A DNA stretch of 58,084 bases, taken from NCBI GenBank assembly GCA_949740725.1, contig CATJIO010000115.1, positions 1 through 58,084 of the forward strand, in the 5' to 3' direction. Origin of the DNA: an uncultured Lachnospiraceae bacterium (GTDB lineage Bacteria > Bacillota > Clostridia > Lachnospirales > Lachnospiraceae). This document shows positions 33,521-40,753 of this stretch, piece after piece. Position 1 is the first letter of the stretch; the number at the start of each line of letters is the position of its first letter. Position numbers and translations under genes: made by a program. The notes below the pieces were generated by a model. It worked only from the letters and a program-made list of their open reading frames with translations, ran no database searches and was not told the DNA's origin.

Positions 33521-33613
33521 GTCAGAAAAACTGACTCAATAAAATCTATATATAATGATGAGAGCAGAGCCTGACAATCATACCGCGCGAAAAGCGCTTT
33601 GTCAGACTCTGCT
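33521..33613 (+). repeat. Nested inverted repeats between glpF and the glpA-like gene
   Basis: GTCAG-AAAAA-CTGAC at 33521-33535, a TATAAT at 33551-33556, then a long stem: GCAGAGcCTGACAA (33566-33579) pairs with TTGTCAGaCTCTGC (33600-33613) around an inner GCGC-GAAA-AGCGC. No T run follows. It may be a processing site, an internal promoter with operator, or a small palindromic repeat. The 33463-33677 gap holds no supported gene. Confidence 0.55.
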
Positions 33614-33677
33614 TCCGCGTTTGGCGCTCTGCCGCAGGGCGTGGGAAGGATTTAAGAAGGAAGAGAGGTCGGTTACT

Positions 33678-35114
33678 ATGTATGATGTCATCATCATCGG
33701 AGCAGGCGTATCCGGGGCGGCCGCAGCCAGAGAGCTGTCACGCTACCAGGTGAAAGCCTGTGTGCTGGAAAAGGAAGAAGATGTATGCTGTGGTACATCG
33801 AAGGCAAATAGCGCCATTGCCCATGCGGGCTATGACGCGGCCAATGGTTCTCTGATGGCAAAGTTAAATGTCCAGGGAAATAAAATGATGGCCCAGCTTT
33901 CTAAGGATCTGGATTTCGAATTTATCCAGAACGGTTCACTGGTGGTATGCACCGAGGAGGAGAACCGCCCAGGGTTGGAAGCCCTTTTGGAACGGGGGAT
34001 TAAGAATGGCGTGGAAGGCCTTCGGATCGTCGAGAGAGAGGAATTGGTGGAAATGGAGCCAAATATCTCCGATGAGGCGGTTGCCGCTCTTTACGCTCCC
34101 ACTGGCGGCATTGTATGCCCATTTAACTTAAATATTGCCCTGGCGGAGAATGCCTGCGCTAATGGGGTGGAATTCCGCTTTAACACACAGGTGGAAGAGA
34201 TCGAAAGGATCCAGGGTGGTTACCGCCTAAAGACCAATCAGGGGGATGTGGAGGCCAAATGCGTGGTAAACGCTGCCGGTGTATTCGCCGATGAGATACA
34301 CAACATGGTCAGTGAGAAAAAAATTACCATTATCCCCAGAAGAGGAGACTACTGCCTGCTGGACAAGACGGCGGGCAACCATGTAAAAAGAACCATATTT
34401 GCCCTTCCAGGCAAATATGGCAAGGGTATCTTAGTATCGCCCACGGTCCACGGAAATCTCATTGTAGGGCCCACGGCTATTGATATCCAGGACAAAGAAG
34501 GAACCAATACCACCAGAGCCGGACTGGATGAGGTGATTACAAAATGCGCCAATACGGTGAAGAATGTGCCTCTTCGTCAGGTGATCACTTCCTTTGCCGG
34601 CCTGCGCGCCCATGAGGAGGGCCATGAGTTTCTGATCGGCGAGCTTCCTGACGCCCCGGGCTTCGTGGACTGTGCGGGCATCGAGTCCCCCGGCCTTACC
34701 AGCAGCCCGGCCATCGGATGTATGGTGGCGGAGATCATCAAAGGGATTCTGGACTTAAAGGAGAATCCAGATTTCGTGGGAACCAGGAAGGGCATTTTAA
34801 ACCCGGAAACCCTGTCCATGGAGGAGAGAAATGCCCTGATTAAAGAAAAGCCGGCTTATGGAAATATTATCTGCCGCTGCGAGATGGTAACTGAAGGAGA
34901 GATTCTGGATGCCATCCACCGTCCCTTAGGCGCCAAGTCTTTAGATGGGGTAAAGCGCAGAACCAGGGCTGGTATGGGCCGGTGCCAGGCAGGCTTTTGT
35001 TCGCCCCGTACCATGGAGATTCTCTCCAGAGAGCTTTCCATGGATATGATGGAGATTACCAAGAGCGGCGGGAAATCTAGCTTTGTGGTAGGGACCAATA
35101 AGGATCAGATATAG
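33678..35114 (+). CDS. FAD-dependent glycerol-3-phosphate dehydrogenase-like protein (GlpA/GlpO family) with BFD-like Fe-S domain
   Basis: 478 residues from ATG 33678; a longer frame from 33555 runs through the inverted repeats and has no ribosome site. FAD motif VIIIGAGVSGAAAARELS, DAO core with STVxR-like CCGTSKANSAIAHAGYD, and NAAGVFADEI. The C-terminus has a BFD-like [2Fe-2S] domain (CRCEMVTEGEILDAI and CQAGFCSPRT), as in anaerobic GlpA. With the next two genes it forms the GlpA/GlpB/DUF1667 set common in Clostridia, which oxidises glycerol-3-phosphate to dihydroxyacetone phosphate. Close relatives oxidise 2-hydroxyglutarate, but the operon points to glycerol-3-phosphate. Confidence 0.85.
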   Translation: MYDVIIIGAGVSGAAAARELSRYQVKACVLEKEEDVCCGTSKANSAIAHAGYDAANGSLMAKLNVQGNKMMAQLSKDLDFEFIQNGSLVVCTEEENRPGLEALLERGIKNGVEGLRIVEREELVEMEPNISDEAVAALYAPTGGIVCPFNLNIALAENACANGVEFRFNTQVEEIERIQGGYRLKTNQGDVEAKCVVNAAGVFADEIHNMVSEKKITIIPRRGDYCLLDKTAGNHVKRTIFALPGKYGKGILVSPTVHGNLIVGPTAIDIQDKEGTNTTRAGLDEVITKCANTVKNVPLRQVITSFAGLRAHEEGHEFLIGELPDAPGFVDCAGIESPGLTSSPAIGCMVAEIIKGILDLKENPDFVGTRKGILNPETLSMEERNALIKEKPAYGNIICRCEMVTEGEILDAIHRPLGAKSLDGVKRRTRAGMGRCQAGFCSPRTMEILSRELSMDMMEITKSGGKSSFVVGTNKDQI

Positions 35115-35129
35115 AAAGGGGCGTCAGAA

Positions 35130-36395
35130 ATGAAAGCATATGATATCGTAATCATTGGCGGCGGCCCTGCAGGGCTGGCTGCTGCAGTTTCCGCGAAAGA
35201 GAAGGGAGTGGATTCTATCCTGATTCTGGAGCGTGACAAGGAGCTTGGAGGCATTTTAAATCAGTGTATCCACAATGGCTTCGGCCTCCACACGTTTAAG
35301 GAGGAGCTTACAGGGCCAGAGTATGCCGCGAGATTTATCAAGCAGGTATTGGATTTAGGAATTGAGTATAAGCTTCACACTATGGTAATGGACATCAGCC
35401 ATGATAAGGTAGTTACGGCAATGAACCGGGAGGAGGGCATGTTTACTATCCAGGCAAAGACTGTTATCCTGGCTATGGGGTGCAGGGAGCGGTCCAGAGG
35501 GGCCTTAAATATCCCGGGCTATCGTCCGGCAGGCATTTACTCTGCGGGCACTGCCCAGCGGCTGGTGAACCGGGAAGGATTTATGCCGGGCCGTGAGGTG
35601 GTGATCTTAGGTTCTGGCGACATTGGCCTGATCATGGCGCGCCGTATGACCTTCGAGGGGGCGAAGGTGAAGGTGGTGGCAGAGCTGATGCCCTATTCTG
35701 GAGGATTAAAGAGAAATATCGTTCAGTGTCTGGACGATTATGGCATCCCCTTAAAGCTGAGCCACACAGTGGTGGAGATCCGAGGCAAGGAACGGCTTAC
35801 CGGAATTACTATTGCTGAGGTGGACAGCAAGGGAAAACCCATTCCCGGCACAGAAGAGGATTATGACTGCGACACCCTTCTCCTCTCTGTGGGATTGATT
35901 CCGGAGAATGAGCTTTCCAGAGGTGCTGGGGTGGAGATGAGCCCCATTACTTCCGGCCCCTTGGTGAATGAGAGCTTAGAGACCAATATCGAGGGTGTCT
36001 TTGCCTGTGGAAATGTGCTCCATGTCCATGATCTGGTGGACTTTGTGTCTGAAGAGGCAGGGGCGGCAGGAAGAAATGCAGCCGCATTTGTGATGGGAGA
36101 ACGCAGGACTTCTCAGGGCAGAGAGATTAAACTTAATCCCATCGAGGGCGTGCGTTACACCGTTCCGTCGGTGATTCATCCGGATCAGATGGACGACAAA
36201 TTGACTGTGCGTTTTCGGGTGGGCAATGTTTATAAAAACTGCTATATCAGCGTATACTTTGATGATGAGAGGATCAGCCGCCGCAAGCGTCCGGTGGTAG
36301 CGCCAGGGGAGATGGAGGAGATCAAGCTGGAAAGGGAAAAGCTGTTATCTTACCCAGATTTAAAAACCATAACCGTGAAGATCGAGGAGGCGTAG
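35130..36395 (+). CDS. FAD/NAD(P)-binding oxidoreductase, partner of the GlpA-like protein
   Basis: 421 residues. FAD motif IVIIGGGPAGLAAAVSAKE, then CIHNGFGLHTFKEELTGPEYA, a second nucleotide motif VVILGSGDIGLIMARRM and the closing GVFACGNVLHVHDLVDFVSEEA. It belongs to the pyridine nucleotide-disulfide family without the redox CXXXXC. In this gene order it likely passes electrons between the GlpA-like flavoprotein, the DUF1667 Fe-S protein and NAD(P). 15 bases after the previous gene, 3 before the next. Confidence 0.85.
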   Translation: MKAYDIVIIGGGPAGLAAAVSAKEKGVDSILILERDKELGGILNQCIHNGFGLHTFKEELTGPEYAARFIKQVLDLGIEYKLHTMVMDISHDKVVTAMNREEGMFTIQAKTVILAMGCRERSRGALNIPGYRPAGIYSAGTAQRLVNREGFMPGREVVILGSGDIGLIMARRMTFEGAKVKVVAELMPYSGGLKRNIVQCLDDYGIPLKLSHTVVEIRGKERLTGITIAEVDSKGKPIPGTEEDYDCDTLLLSVGLIPENELSRGAGVEMSPITSGPLVNESLETNIEGVFACGNVLHVHDLVDFVSEEAGAAGRNAAAFVMGERRTSQGREIKLNPIEGVRYTVPSVIHPDQMDDKLTVRFRVGNVYKNCYISVYFDDERISRRKRPVVAPGEMEEIKLEREKLLSYPDLKTITVKIEEA

Positions 36396-36398
36396 GCG

Positions 36399-36764
36399 AT
36401 GGAAAAGAGAGAATTAATCTGCATAGGCTGTCCTCTGGGCTGCCCGGTAACCGTGACAATAGAAGAGGGCCAGGTAGTGAAGGTAGAGGGAAATACCTGT
36501 AAACGAGGCGATGATTATGCCAGAAAAGAAGTGACCAATCCCACCCGCATCGTAACCAGCACGGTCACGGTGGAGGGAGGAAAAGATGTTACCGTATCGG
36601 TAAAAACCCAGTCCGATGTGCCTAAGGGAAAAATTTTTGAATGTGTGAAGGCCCTGAAGGGAATTGTGGTGAAGGCTCCGGTTCACATTGGCGACGTGAT
36701 CGTAGCCAACGCGGCAGATACTGGGGTGGACATTGTCGCTACCAGCAATGTGGACGAGAAGTAG
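36399..36764 (+). CDS. DUF1667 small Fe-S protein of the glycerol-3-phosphate oxidation complex
   Basis: 121 residues. The N-terminal LICIGCPLGCPVTVTI and EGNTCKRGDDYA supply four cysteines for a probable Fe-S cluster like that at the N-terminus of molybdopterin oxidoreductases. The rest is a beta-rich DUF1667 fold. It is regularly encoded after paired FAD oxidoreductases of this kind; a third-subunit role similar to GlpC is inferred. Separated by 3 bases from the gene before. Confidence 0.87.
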   Translation: MEKRELICIGCPLGCPVTVTIEEGQVVKVEGNTCKRGDDYARKEVTNPTRIVTSTVTVEGGKDVTVSVKTQSDVPKGKIFECVKALKGIVVKAPVHIGDVIVANAADTGVDIVATSNVDEK

Positions 36765-36796
36765 AAGGGACATGTCTGGGAGAGAAAGGAGAAGGA

Positions 36797-37000
36797 ATGG
36801 AAGAGAAAAAGAAATCAACTGGATGGGGAAACTTAAATGGGATCAGTGACGATGATAAGACCTGCGGCTTAAATGATATGAACTGCCTGGGAGACGAGGA
36901 CGATAAGAGCTGCGGCTTAAATGACATGAACTGTTTAAGCGAAGAAGAGGACAAGACTTGCGGCTTAAATGATATGAACTGCCTGGGAGAGAAAAAATAA
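36797..37000 (+). CDS. 67-residue microprotein with three identical-length Cys repeats
   Basis: From ATG 36797 behind GAAAGGAGAAGG. A basic-then-Gly/Asn N-terminus (MEEKKKSTGWGNLNGISDD) is followed by three 16-residue repeats, each D-K-(T/S)-C-G-L-N-D-M-N-C-L plus four mostly acidic or small residues. The nine-residue core CGLNDMNCL is identical in all three while its codons differ (GATATG/GACATG, AACTGC/AACTGT), so the peptide appears to be under selection. No signal peptide. It could bind metal or an Fe-S cluster, make disulfide loops, or be a modified peptide precursor, but no modifying enzyme is adjacent. I do not recognise the family. It sits in the glp-dha operon between DUF1667 and dhaK. 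Confidence 0.75.
   Translation: MEEKKKSTGWGNLNGISDDDKTCGLNDMNCLGDEDDKSCGLNDMNCLSEEEDKTCGLNDMNCLGEKK
36854..36997 (+). repeat. Three tandem 48-bp coding repeats
   Basis: Units 36854-36901, 36902-36949 and 36950-36997, each starting GA(T/C)AAGA and holding TGCGGCTTAAATGA. They fill the second two-thirds of the microprotein gene. Confidence 0.85.
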
Positions 37001-37137
37001 CTGGCTGCTGCGGGGCTGTAATCTGATAGGCATAATCAATGGAACTGCACAGCGCAGCAGGCTTACACAGGGGCCGTCCTGGCAACGGGTGGACTGCTGC
37101 GCTGATTTCAATTATGGAGAAAGGGGAGCGTTACAGA

Positions 37138-38127
37138 ATGAAAAAATTTATTAATGGAGTCGATCAGGTAGAGAATCAGATGATTCAGGGTATGGTAAAG
37201 GCATATCCCGGCTATTTGCGGAAGCTGGATTGCGGAAATGTAGTGGTGCGGGCAAATAAGAAGGAGGGAAAGGTGGCCTTGATCAGCGGCGGCGGAAGCG
37301 GCCATGAGCCGGCCCACGGCGGATTTGTAGGCGAAGGCATGCTGGACGGAGCAGTGGCTGGCGCCGTGTTCACCTCCCCTACCCCGGATCAGATCCTGGA
37401 GGGTATCCGGGCCATTGCCACAGACAAAGGCGTCCTGATGGTGGTGAAGAATTACACCGGTGATGTAATGAACTTCGAGATGGCGGCAGAGATGGCAGAG
37501 ATGGAAGGAATCACCGTAAAGCATGTGGTGACCAATGATGATGTGGCGGTAGATGGAAGCCTATACACGGTAGGCCGCCGAGGGGTGGCAGGGACAGTAT
37601 TTGTACATAAGATCGCAGGAGCCCTGGCAGAGACCGGCGCTGATTTAGACGAGGTCCAGGCAGTGGCCCAAAAGGTCATCGACAATGTACGCACCATGGG
37701 CGCAGCCATCGCCCCCTGCATTGTTCCTGCAGCCGGAAAACCAGGCTTTGAGCTGAGCGAAAATGAGATGGAAGTGGGAATCGGCATCCACGGTGAGCCG
37801 GGAACCCACAAAGAAGCCATGCGCCCAGCGGACGAAATTGTAGATATGCTGTTGGACAAGATTTTGGCGGATCTGGACTACTCTGGCAGCGAGGTGGCGG
37901 TGATGATCAATGGCGCCGGGGCGACGCCGCTGATGGAGCTGTTTATTATCAACAACCGGGTGGCGGATGTGCTGGCGGAAAAAGGGATTAAGGTTTACCG
38001 CACCCTGGTAGGGGAGTATATGACCTCCATCGAGATGGAGGGCTTCTCCATCTCCCTGCTAAAGCTGGATGATCAGATGAAGGAGCTTCTGGATGCCAAG
38101 GCAGATACCCCAGCCTGGAAAGAATAA
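37138..38127 (+). CDS. dhaK: DhaK, dihydroxyacetone-binding subunit of PTS-dependent dihydroxyacetone kinase
   Basis: 329 residues from ATG 37138 (GGGGAG upstream); in-frame codons back to 37039 have no ribosome site. It has SGGGSGHEPAHGGFVG (substrate site) and VGIGIHGEPGTHKE, where the His forms the covalent hemiaminal with dihydroxyacetone. The about 330-residue length without a C-terminal ATP domain marks the PEP/PTS-dependent type. Works with DhaL and DhaM below. Confidence 0.96.
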   Translation: MKKFINGVDQVENQMIQGMVKAYPGYLRKLDCGNVVVRANKKEGKVALISGGGSGHEPAHGGFVGEGMLDGAVAGAVFTSPTPDQILEGIRAIATDKGVLMVVKNYTGDVMNFEMAAEMAEMEGITVKHVVTNDDVAVDGSLYTVGRRGVAGTVFVHKIAGALAETGADLDEVQAVAQKVIDNVRTMGAAIAPCIVPAAGKPGFELSENEMEVGIGIHGEPGTHKEAMRPADEIVDMLLDKILADLDYSGSEVAVMINGAGATPLMELFIINNRVADVLAEKGIKVYRTLVGEYMTSIEMEGFSISLLKLDDQMKELLDAKADTPAWKE

Positions 38128-38171
38128 TCGTCAGAATCCGGGGCGATAACGTACAAATCCTAGAAATTTTT

Positions 38172-38207
38172 GGAAAGTCAGCTGTATTGAATACAGCTGG
38201 CTTTTCC
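38172..38207 (+). other. Intercistronic hairpin between dhaK and dhaL
   Basis: GGAAAGTCAGCTGTAT (38172-38187) pairs with ATACAGCTGGCTTTTCC (38191-38207) around TGA. Only a short CTTTT is present within the stem and no T run follows, so it is more likely an RNA-stability or partial attenuation element than a full stop. The 170-base gap holds nothing else. Confidence 0.6.
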
Positions 38208-38297
38208 GGAGTATATCAAAAAGAACAGCGCGTTGCCAGGCACAACCAGGCAGAAGCGTGAACAGGAATAGAAAATCAGCGGAGGAGAGGACAGAGG

Positions 38298-38921
38298 ATG
38301 GCAGACAGTAAATTAGTGATGGAAGTATTAAAAAGGATCGGAGAAAAGATCGAGGAGAAGAAGGAATATCTGACAGAGCTGGATCAGCCGATTGGGGACA
38401 GTGATCACGGCATCAACCTGGCCAGAGGTTTTGGCGAGGTGGAAAAGAAGCTTCCCACTCTGGAGGAAAAGGATTTGGGAACCATAATGAAAACCGTTGG
38501 CATGACGCTGGTATCCACTGTAGGCGGCGCCTCCGGCCCTCTTTATGGCTCAGCCTTTATGAAGATTGGCATGGCTTGGGGCGGAAAAATGGAGATTAGT
38601 ATGGAAGAGATTCTGGCCGGAATGGACGTGGCGGTGGAGGCAGTAAAGCAGAGAGGCAAATCCACAGTGGAGGAGGCTACTATGCTGGATGCCATGGTTC
38701 CCGCGCTGAACGCCATGAGGACGGCTGCAGAGGAAGGGCTGGAAAAGAAGGAAGTCCTGGAGGCAGGCTGCAGGGCTTCCTGGGCCGGAGCGGAGCACAC
38801 AAAGGATTTAGTGGCAACAAAAGGCAGAGCCAGCTATGTCGGTGAGCGGGGGCTTGGCCACCAGGATCCTGGCGCTACCTCTTTTTCTTTTATGCTGGAA
38901 ATGGTGAAGGACAGCCTGTAG
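38298..38921 (+). CDS. dhaL: DhaL, ADP-binding phosphotransfer subunit of dihydroxyacetone kinase
   Basis: 207 residues. DQPIGDSDHGINLARGF supplies the Asp residues that hold Mg-ADP. TLVSTVGGASGPLYGSAF and the closing GERGLGHQDPGATSF are DhaL signatures. It carries the tightly bound ADP that DhaM rephosphorylates. Confidence 0.96.
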   Translation: MADSKLVMEVLKRIGEKIEEKKEYLTELDQPIGDSDHGINLARGFGEVEKKLPTLEEKDLGTIMKTVGMTLVSTVGGASGPLYGSAFMKIGMAWGGKMEISMEEILAGMDVAVEAVKQRGKSTVEEATMLDAMVPALNAMRTAAEEGLEKKEVLEAGCRASWAGAEHTKDLVATKGRASYVGERGLGHQDPGATSFSFMLEMVKDSL

Positions 38922-38954
38922 GCTGCCTGTTCAAGGAAAGGATGTGATTGGTAC

Positions 38955-39338
38955 ATGGTAGGTCTGGTAATTGTCTCCCACAGCGAAAATCTGGCAAAAA
39001 GTGTGGTGGAGTTTACCTCCATGATGGCAAAGGAGGCGGTGATTGCCCCGGCAGGTGGACTGGAAGACGGAACCTTTGGAACCAGCTTTGAACGGATTCA
39101 ACATGCTATTGAGAGCGTATACTCTGATGATGGGGTGATCGTCCTGATGGATTTAGGAAGCGCGGTGATGACCACGGAGATGGTGCTGGAGATGATGGAG
39201 GGGCAAAAGGTCGCTATGGCGGACTGTCCCTTAGTGGAGGGGGCAGTGATCGCTTCCATCAGCGCTGTGGGCGGAAAGAGCTTTGAGGAGATTTTGCAGG
39301 ATCTGGATAAGGTCAGAGAGATGAAGAAGCTGCAGTAA
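38955..39338 (+). CDS. dhaM: DhaM, EIIA-type phosphoryl donor of dihydroxyacetone kinase
   Basis: 127 residues, the single-domain form. The active histidine is in VIVSHSENLAKSV, and VIVLMDLGSAVMTTEM and CPLVEGAVIAS match the EIIA-mannose-like fold. HPr phosphorylates it and it rephosphorylates DhaL-ADP. The HPr and EI domains fused in E. coli DhaM are absent, as usual in Firmicutes. Last gene of the operon; a hairpin follows at 39379. Confidence 0.95.
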   Translation: MVGLVIVSHSENLAKSVVEFTSMMAKEAVIAPAGGLEDGTFGTSFERIQHAIESVYSDDGVIVLMDLGSAVMTTEMVLEMMEGQKVAMADCPLVEGAVIASISAVGGKSFEEILQDLDKVREMKKLQ

Positions 39339-39378
39339 GGTGTAGGACACAGAAAAATATTTGTATTTAAAATGGTAA

Positions 39379-39418
39379 GATGCCGGAAAGCCCAAGGAAC
39401 AGAGGCTTTCCGGCATTC
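39379..39418 (+). terminator. Terminator hairpin after dhaM
   Basis: GATGCCGGAAAGCC (39379-39392) pairs with GGCTTTCCGGCATTC (39404-39418). Strong stem but weak T tract (TTCATCGTTT). Confidence 0.65.
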
Positions 39419-39574
39419 ATCGTTTATGGGATATTTTCCCTGCTTTATAGGACAAAAGTTTCCATTGCTGCAATGCATCTATCGTCCCTTGAACCATTAT
39501 CTATGATGAATACGTTCAGGACCTTAGAATGCACAGATAGCGATGTATAGGCATGTTCATTTGTAGTTCATTCT

Positions 39575-39709
39575 TCAATGACTGGAGTCGGGAGTGAGAG
39601 ATTTTTCTAATTCCTCTAACAAATTGATAAAAGCAAGAACTGCTTTAACCTGCTCTTCATTCATTTTTTCTAACTGTGCAAGGGCCTTTTGATGAAGTTG
39701 AGATAAAGT
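39575..39709 (-). pseudogene. C-terminal remnant of a small helical protein
   Basis: On the minus strand an open frame without a ribosome site encodes ...HQKALAQLEKMNEEQVKAV followed by LAFINLLEELEK and ends at 39575. The sense looks protein-like (amphipathic helices, good Lys/Glu/Leu balance) and resembles the tails of short regulator or antitoxin proteins, but the start is missing beyond a stop at 39710. The rest of 39419-39734 shows nothing. Confidence 0.3.
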
Positions 39710-39734
39710 TCAATGAACCAGCAAAACCATATCC

Positions 39735-40385
39735 CTAAAGGAACACCAGCTCTTTCCCGTCCACTCCGTAAAATACTGGGCCCTCCTCCTGTACCTGGGC
39801 GATTCCCCCGGTCAACTGGGCGATCCGCTTTACCGCTGCTTCTGTTTGGCGCTCTTCGGACAGAAGCTTTATCACCACCTGATCTGTGTACACAGTGTCC
39901 AGGATCCAAAGCCCCATCTGACCGGCCATATACTGAAGCTTCCCCACCGCGGTATAGTCCGATGTCACTGTCAGGATCCTTCCCTTCTGTTTTTCCAGAA
40001 GCTGGCTGGCAGAAAGCCCTTCCTTCACTGCCTGGGAATACGCCCTTACCAGGCCGCCAGTGCCCAGAAGCGTCCCGCCAAAATACCGGGTCACCACCAC
40101 GCACACGTCGCAGAGCCCCTCTCCTAATAGCACGTCAAGCATCGGACGCCCTGCTGTCTGGCTGGGTTCACCGTCATCACTGCACTTCATCTGAGGCCGC
40201 TTCTCTCCGCAAATATAGGCATAGCAATTATGCCGGGCATCCCAATACTTCTTCCGCATTTCCTCCACAAAGGCCATGGCCTCGTCCTCGTTTTTCACCG
40301 GCCTTACTGTGGCGATAAACCGGGACTTTTTCTCCACGATTTCCCCTTCCCCGCCGCGATAGCATATCCGGACCATATCCCCCAT
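39735..40385 (-). CDS. yigZ: YigZ/IMPACT family protein
   Basis: 216 residues from the ATG whose complement is 40383-40385, preceded on that strand by GGGAGGAAA; a longer frame to 40541 lacks a ribosome site. N-terminal IMPACT domain with KKSRFIATVRPV, YWDARHNCYAYI, DDGEPSQTAGRPML and VVVTRYFGGTLLGTGGLVRAY. The C-terminal domain (DYTAVGKLQYM) has an EF-G domain V-like fold. It probably acts in translation or proline peptide handling; the exact role is unsettled in bacteria. Confidence 0.93.
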   Translation of the reverse strand: MGDMVRICYRGGEGEIVEKKSRFIATVRPVKNEDEAMAFVEEMRKKYWDARHNCYAYICGEKRPQMKCSDDGEPSQTAGRPMLDVLLGEGLCDVCVVVTRYFGGTLLGTGGLVRAYSQAVKEGLSASQLLEKQKGRILTVTSDYTAVGKLQYMAGQMGLWILDTVYTDQVVIKLLSEERQTEAAVKRIAQLTGGIAQVQEEGPVFYGVDGKELVFL

Positions 40386-40509
40386 GTTGATTTCCTCCCT
40401 ATCCTGCTGATAATAAGATTTCCTCCATTTTACTATACCTTGCGGCATTTTGTAAATAAGGGATCTGCCTTCAGTGGACAAAGGCGCAAAACTCCTTCGG
40501 ATCCCAAGC

Positions 40510-40548
40510 GCCAAATTTTGGCGTTTACATACTTGTGGCACAAGTATG
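40510..40548. repeat. Two adjacent inverted repeats in the yigZ-typA divergent region
   Basis: CGCCAAA-T-TTTGGCG (40510-40524) and CATACTTGT-GGC-ACAAGTATG (40528-40548) lie three bases apart upstream of both genes. They could be operators or a cruciform; neither is followed by a T run. Confidence 0.5.
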
Positions 40549-40671
40549 AATTCTGTCTGCTCCTGACTGTCTTAATACTATAACGATATAGAAATTGGAA
40601 AGGGAAGGTCCATCAGAATTTGGCTGAAGTGCTTTCCACAAGAAAAGTAGGGAAGAAACCGGAAAAATCCC

Positions 40672-40700
40672 TTGAAATCGCAGGCATTGGGTGATATAGT
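40672..40700 (+). promoter_or_regulatory. Promoter of typA
   Basis: TTGAAA (40672-40677), 17-base spacer, TATAGT (40695-40700), 53 bases before the start. Confidence 0.7.
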
Positions 40701-40753
40701 AGAACACTGTGAAAAGATATAAGTGTGTTGCGTGACAGAAAGGTATACGATTT

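Noticed and set aside
33555-33677. N-terminal extension of the glpA-like protein
   Set aside because: It would be translated from the inverted-repeat region, lacks a ribosome site, and the FAD motif starts normally at the chosen ATG 33678.
36854-36997. CRISPR-like array (three regular repeats)
   Set aside because: Repeats are contiguous without spacers, in frame and part of an ORF with a ribosome site.
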